From Pseudopithomyces maydicus (taxonomy: Eukaryota; Ascomycota; Dothideomycetes; Pleosporales; Didymosphaeriaceae), in NCBI GenBank assembly GCA_026873275.1, contig JANTUC010000004.1, forward strand, positions 1,054,001 to 1,118,000: DNA of 64,000 nucleotides, in the 5' to 3' direction. The translations under genes and the position numbers were made by a program. How positions within the stretch are numbered: position 1 is the stretch's first letter; every line of letters starts with the position of its first letter. Of the stretch, positions 58,867 to 64,000 are shown piece by piece. The notes below the pieces were generated by a model, which worked only from the letters and a program-made list of their open reading frames with translations, did not search any database and was not told the origin of the DNA.

Positions 58867-61800
58867 ATGTCCGACACGGATATATTCCATAAATCTGTAA
58901 GCAAGGTATTTATAAAAGTGCTTAGGCGTGACGTAGATTATCACCATGGAGCTTATCACATTGGCCGAAGAATGAAGAGAGGTCCTAAAGCTGGAGATGA
59001 AGAAGGCGTATCTTATCGCCCATTTATTCAGACAAGCGGAGAAAGCTCAAGAGATCCCAGATTTCCGACTTACCCTCCAGTGAACCAAAGAAGCGCATAC
59101 GACGAACACCAAGCCCAATGTGATGCCACCAAAGAGACGAATTCTCAGTCGTGGGTGGAACAGGCACACCATATGGAGGACTCGCGCTTAATCAACACCC
59201 AAGGTCCTTTTCAAGATAATATTCAAGTAGCAGGCCAGCAGCCATGTCTTTTGCAGATAGAATGCCCTGCTACAGAAGGAATCACAACGAAGTCTAAAGA
59301 GCCCTCAATAACATCCAGTAGCACTCCAGAAGTAGCCTTAGTAGACCCAGAGCAAATTCAAGTCGAAATTAGAAAGCTTCTGGTTGGAACAGAAGAATTC
59401 GCAGACGAATCTGAAGAATTCCCCCTAGTTGAGCCTAAAGAATATCCAGTCGCGCCCGAAGAACTTCTTATTGGGTCTAAAGAACCTCCAGTTGAATCTG
59501 AAGAGTCTCCCGTTCAGCCTAAAGAACTCCCAATCGAATTCGAAGAACTTTTGGACGGCCCAGAACCAGTTCTAATCAGCTCAAGTCAAGCTACGGACGA
59601 CATAAAACAGCTGTTTATTCCCGTTCCAACTATACAAAAAGCTACCGCTGATGAGGACCTTTTAGACCATAAATTTAAAGTAGAGCCTCTAAATTATTCA
59701 AAGAAGACCAAGTCAAGGGACAATGTTGAACCATTGGAGAAGCAATCTCAGCCAGAAATGTCACCCGCTCCTGCAAAATTCAAAGCAGCAACGCCCAATA
59801 GCAAGAAACTAGCCTTGAAGCCAAAGAAACAGAAAAGAAAGATTGGTTCGGTTAAAATCCCCCAACCGGACCCAGAAAGTGCAGTGGAAGAGACGAATGA
59901 CGCTGGAGAATGCCAAGACAAACCATTATATGCTATTTCTTCAGTCATAGCGCAAAAGAAAAATAGAAATTCGGCAGAAGGGTCACAATTGAAAGGGCAA
60001 GATTCAGTGAGTGAGGGGAACGGAGCTGTCAACTGTTCAGAAGCGACCCCGGGTGCTAAACCATCGTCTATAAAATCCGAGAACCCATCTATGATTGAAC
60101 AGTCCTATTTAGGTGTAGAAGAGATAAATTATCAAGAGGACAAGAACCCGAGAATTAGGAAAGAAGCATCAGGTGACAGATTGTCAGCCAAACAGCCTAA
60201 TAAGAAAGATACTTTATCTGAAATGTCTCCGTCGGATGGCGAAGGTGCATTGGATGAGAGGAAAGAATTTTCAGCATCTTTGGGAGTACGGGTTACCACA
60301 AAATTTGCATCGAAGACACCAAAGAACATACGCCGGGCGAATAATAATAAGAAAGGGCTGGAGCGGCCTATTAGCGAAGGCGGGGGAATAACCTTTACCA
60401 AAAATGGAGCAAAGGCCCAATCTCTGGGGAAATCAACAGCTTGTGATTCACAAAGTACGCCCCCAAAGGATATATCCCTAAATAAGCCAACAAAAAAGAA
60501 GATCACGGATCAAACCAAGAGTGGTGATAAGCCAAAGACCCAGAGCTCTTCAATCCCTCAAGCCCTGCATGAGCCAGAATGTGAGGCATCTAAAAACTTT
60601 GAAAATGAGGGTTCAGCATCGCAAAATACTGTAATCATTATGGGAGATTTGAGAATTGAATATTCGTGGCCTCGACAGCCGGTGATCGACAATTCCCCAA
60701 TGACCAAGGGGGGAAAGTAGAGGTTCCAGGACCAAAAGCGAAAATTGGGAAGACACCGACAATCAGTACTGGAAATAAGCGTGCCACTGTAAAAATAGGA
60801 GAGAAAGTAAAAGAATCACTAAACGCTAAAAAGGAAGGGGCCAACCTGGACTGCTCTGCAAATCTCAATGCTACCACAAGCGAATCGCCATACATGAAGC
60901 TTGATGAATCCCAAGCCAGTGTCTCAAAGCCGACAACTAGTACTTTGGCTGTCAATCATGAAGCTGTAATTTCCAAAGAAATGGTGGCTGGTAATAGAAA
61001 GAATCCCTTTCTGCAACCACCAAAAAAAAGTCCCAAGAAACTCGGTCTACTGCGCAAGTTAGGCTTGAAGATGGCAGGTTCTGCATTGCCTCAGAATGAG
61101 CCACCACCTAACCTCATTAAGATTGGTGATTCTACCATGAATGGAAATGACATGCCTGTGGCAGTGTCAAAAAAAGCTATTGGCGATGTGGACCCAGAAG
61201 CCAAAAATCCAGTCACAGCGCCAAAAAAGAAAACGATGGGACGACTGGGAACAACAGTGAAGAACATGGAAGGAGCCCAAGAGGATCCATGCATGATAGG
61301 CAAGAAGAATGGAACAATGAACAATAGTGGCATAGGTGGGATGAAGAGCATAAACAGCAGGAAAAGTATAGGTGGTATAAAAGGTAGAGTGAATGATGTA
61401 GGTGATGCGAGAGGAAATACAGGAATGAATCGCATGGATGATATGGACGACCTAGGGAACACAAACGATGTGGGCAATAAGCAAGCCATGAGCGCTAAGA
61501 AAGGTATTAGGGGCAAACTCGGTATGGGAGGTATAAATAACATTGGCACGAACAAGGTTGGGGAAATGAACAGAAAAAATCGTGTAAATCGTATGAATGG
61601 CATGCAAGGGGTAAGCGGCGCGAACGCCGTGAATAGTACGGGTAGTGCCGGAGGTACAAACAGCATGGGACGTATGAATAATATGAGAGATAAAAATGAC
61701 ATAGGCGGCATAGGCAAGCGGATGAGTGGTATGAATGGAATGAGAGGGACGAACAATATGGGGGCTATGAACAAAATACAAAGCATGAATAATGCGGGAA

Positions 61801-64000
61801 ACATGAACGGCATGAGGGGCATGAACAACCCGGGGCGTATGAATGGTGTGGGAGGCATGATCAATACGGGGGGTATGAACAATGCGGGACGTATGAATGG
61901 AATTGGAGGTATGAATGATACGGGACGTGTGAATGGTATGGGCAGCATGGGGGGTAATGGGCGCATAGGCGGTATGGGACGTATGGGCGGCGTGGCACGT
62001 ATGGGCGGTGCAGGACGTATGACTGGTATGGGCGGCATGGGAGGTAGTAATGGCATGAGCAGTGTGAGCGGTATGGGCGGTAATGGACGTATGAACGGCG
62101 CGGGACGTATGGGCGGCATGGAAAGCATGAGCGGTAGGGGCGGTATAAGACGTGTGAATGGCATGAGACGCACAGATGGCATGGTCGGTATGGGAGGTAG
62201 TAATGGCATGAGCAGTGTGAGCGGCATGGGCAGTAATGGACGTATGAACGGCGCGGGACGTATAGGCGGCATGGGAAGTATGAGCGGTAGAGGCGGTATA
62301 AGACGTATGAATGGCATGAGACGTACAGATGGCATGGGCGGCATAATAGGTGGGAACAATATGGAAGGTAGTAACGGTATTGGCGGCCTGGGCGGTATAA
62401 GAGGTAGGAATGGCACGGGTGGCGCGGGCATCCGCACAAGCGGTATGAACGTTGTGAACGATGCAACATCGATGAGAGGTCGAGGCAGAATTGGAGACCT
62501 AGGTGGAAGTATGGGGCGGGGCAAAGGCGTTTTGAATCGTGGAAAGAGAAACTCTGGCGGAGTTGGAAATCCGAGACTCAGTGGCCCCAGAGGCCCTTCA
62601 ACACCCCCGCATGTGAAAGGAGAAATAAGAAAGCCTTTGAATCATAAAGATAAGTTGTACGGAGGACCGAGAGGGAAAGTTACGAATTTGAAGAAGAAGC
62701 GTGACACCAGCAACCGCGATTCTGGTTTACGGAGGCATCCTCCAGGACCTTCTCGGGACCCAAAACCTAGCCAAAAAGATAAATCGAAAGCTGGTTTCTT
62801 GAATCGCCTGTTCAAACGCTCTGAGAGTACAGAAAATCTCGGGGCAGGATTTATCAACGGAAGACATCGGGAAGATTTATTCATATCCTCGGATTCTGAG
62901 TCGGATGCAGACTCCACTAGAAGCTTCAGACATGATAGGACTGCTTCATGGATAGGACATCATGCATTCGAAGGTGGCTCTCCAGAGAGTATTGAGTCGG
63001 AAACAAGAGCAGCCCAGCCCAGAACTCACGCGGCCATAAGTCGAGAAGATCTATTTGTCTCGTCGGATTCTGGGTCAGATGCAAACTCCACCAGCAGTTT
63101 CAGACGTAATCTGACCACTCGTTGGATAGAACAGAATGGGATTGAACAGAATGACTCTCTAGAGAGTATTGAGTTAGAAACGGGAGCAACCCAGAACGGA
63201 GCTTACACGACCATAGATCGTGAAGAGCTATCTCCTCATTTAGAAACATCAAACCTGTCGGCTAGTGTAGAGAATCTCCTGGGAGAACCAAACATAGAAG
63301 AGCCAAGGGAAAATAATGAACCCACAATGGTCAGACAAGATTCCGAAGGAGAAAACGAAGAAGAAAGCAGGCACCAGAGACACCGGAGATACCGAAGACA
63401 CCGGATGCGCCGGAGAAACAGCGAAGACATTCACGCAGGTTTGGATAGGCATGAAGAGATAGATCAAGAATTTGTGGACCCCGATATAACAGAAAACGAT
63501 AACATTGTAGTGTCTCGAAGTATATTGGCGGCCATTGAGTGGAGGCAGGATGAAAACCCCATTTACGAAAGTCCCGGAAACGACAGTGACGGCTCATCAC
63601 CCTCGGACGATAATTCAGTGACATTTTCAATCATATCAGTTGAATCCTACAGATCCAATAGATCCAACAGATCCAGCAGATCTAGCAGATCCATCAGGTC
63701 TAATGTATCTACTGATCAGCATATAACTCACAGAGAACGTGAGTGTGGTACTGAATCAAGATCAATCAGATCCAGCGGATCCATTGAATCCACTAGGTTT
63801 AGTGTATCTGCCGAGCAGGACACAATTTACGCAGAATGTGCGGGTGATACCGAATCGATATCAATTGTATCCGGCAGCTCTGTCAGATTCAACAGATCCA
63901 ACAGATCCAGCAGTTCTAATGTATCTACCGATCAGCATATAACTCAAAGAGAACGTGAGCGTGACACTGAATCAAGATCAATTAGATCCGGCAGATCTAT
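58867..64000 (+). CDS. giant low-complexity repeat protein, partial at window end, apparent frameshift
   Basis: I do not recognise a family. The frame opens at ATG 58867 (MSDTDIFHKSVSKVF) and stops at TAG 60718-60720, just after a run of six G (60708-60713). One added base continues it without a stop to the window edge, about 1,095 more codons and over 1,700 residues in all. Regions in order: an N-terminus with YHHGAYHIGRRMKRGPK; an acidic E/P/L repeat at 59385-59580 (EESPVQPKELP-type units); a Lys/Ser/Pro-rich disordered region; a basic GLLRKLGLKM motif at about 61050; a Gly/Met/Asn/Arg-rich tract (61290-62520) with a 153-bp tandem duplication; a basic linker with GFLNRLFKRSESTENLG; two 58-residue acidic repeats (REDLFxSSDSxSDAxS) from 62871; and Ser-Arg-Asn repeats from 63650. 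No signal peptide or membrane segment. Composition is more A-rich than neighbouring genes. Confidence 0.7.
62041..62346. repeat. 153-bp (51-codon) tandem duplication in the Gly/Met-rich tract
   Basis: Copies 62041-62193 and 62194-62346 both begin gaggtagtaatggcatgagc and encode the pattern GGSNGMSSVSGMG, then NGRMNGAGR, SMSGRGGIRR, NGMRRTDGM. The period is a multiple of three and the copies are highly similar, so the duplication is recent and in frame. Confidence 0.9.
62871..63218. repeat. 174-bp (58-codon) tandem repeat encoding acidic REDLF units
   Basis: Units start at 62871 and 63045 and encode REDLFISSDSESDADSTRSF and REDLFVSSDSGSDANSTSSF. Each continues with a Trp-Ile (WIGHH / WIEQN) and an SIESET/SIELET segment. 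Confidence 0.85.
63650..64000. repeat. Ser-Arg-Asn coding repeats (agatccaac units nested in ~100-bp units)
   Basis: Short agatccaac/agatccagc units encode RSNRSNRSSRSSRS. They are nested in larger units starting about 63701, 63800 and 63917 that encode NVSTDQHIT, SVSAEQDTI and NVSTDQHIT followed by a TESRSIRS-type end. The array continues past the window. Confidence 0.85.

Noticed and set aside
61091..62524. 477-codon minus-strand frame rich in Pro, Ile, Leu, Phe and Met
   Set aside because: Mirror of the GGN/ATG-rich coding repeats of the plus-strand giant gene; periodic composition reflects the sense repeats.

Overview
The window is nuclear DNA of a filamentous ascomycete. Genes carry short spliceosomal introns (44-161 nt, mostly 48-60) with GTAHGT-type donors and CTAAC/CTGAC-like branch sites. 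The gene content includes the velvet regulator VeA, the calcium-channel subunit Mid1, Sey1, Rcf2, a Pma1-type H+-ATPase and Spt4. The gene set and sequence style fit Dothideomycetes (Pleosporales) best, but that placement is inference. I see no tRNA, rRNA, CRISPR array or intact transposon.

Layout. 1-2.4 kb: AT-rich, with a degenerate coding remnant. 2.4-5.6 kb: plasma-membrane H+-ATPase (minus). 5.6-10.6 kb: long intergenic region, very GC-rich near the ATPase. 10.6-11.7 kb: secreted esterase. 12.7-18.4 kb: a catabolic block with divergently transcribed dihydropyrimidinase (PYD2-like) and beta-ureidopropionase (PYD3-like), then an FAD aromatic monooxygenase. 19-26.5 kb: protein phosphatase 5, Spt4 with a long N-terminal extension, an unrecognised gene, Mid1. 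26.9-28.6 kb: O-acetylhomoserine sulfhydrylase. 30.7-32.6 kb: VeA with a long GC-rich upstream region. 35.1-35.6 kb: small conserved-looking gene whose 3' end is tandemly duplicated. 35.6-39.4 kb: gene-poor, repeat-bearing. 39.4-43.5 kb: long-chain acyl-CoA synthetase with a peroxisomal-type C-terminus, zinc alcohol dehydrogenase. 43.7-48.8 kb: Sey1 and a Sly41-like transporter. 50.5-53.1 kb: Pumilio protein. 54.6-58.4 kb: Rcf2, a small hypothetical protein, a TXNDC17-like protein. 58.9-64.0 kb: a very long, low-complexity, repeat-built gene that runs off the window.

Two points dominate. First, seven genes (H+-ATPase, the unrecognised gene at 22.4-23.8 kb, Mid1 twice, Sey1, Pumilio, the terminal giant gene) are broken by what looks like exactly one missing base, eight sites in all. 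Most lie in short homopolymer runs, and adding one base back makes each total coding length a multiple of three. This points to a systematic single-base deletion error in the sequence rather than eight pseudogenising events. Second, the final 5.1 kb encodes an unusual disordered protein of more than 1,700 residues: an acidic E/P repeat region, a Gly/Met/Asn-rich tract with a 51-residue tandem duplication, a 58-residue acidic tandem repeat and Ser-Arg repeats. I recognise no family for it, and it is the best candidate for something undescribed.
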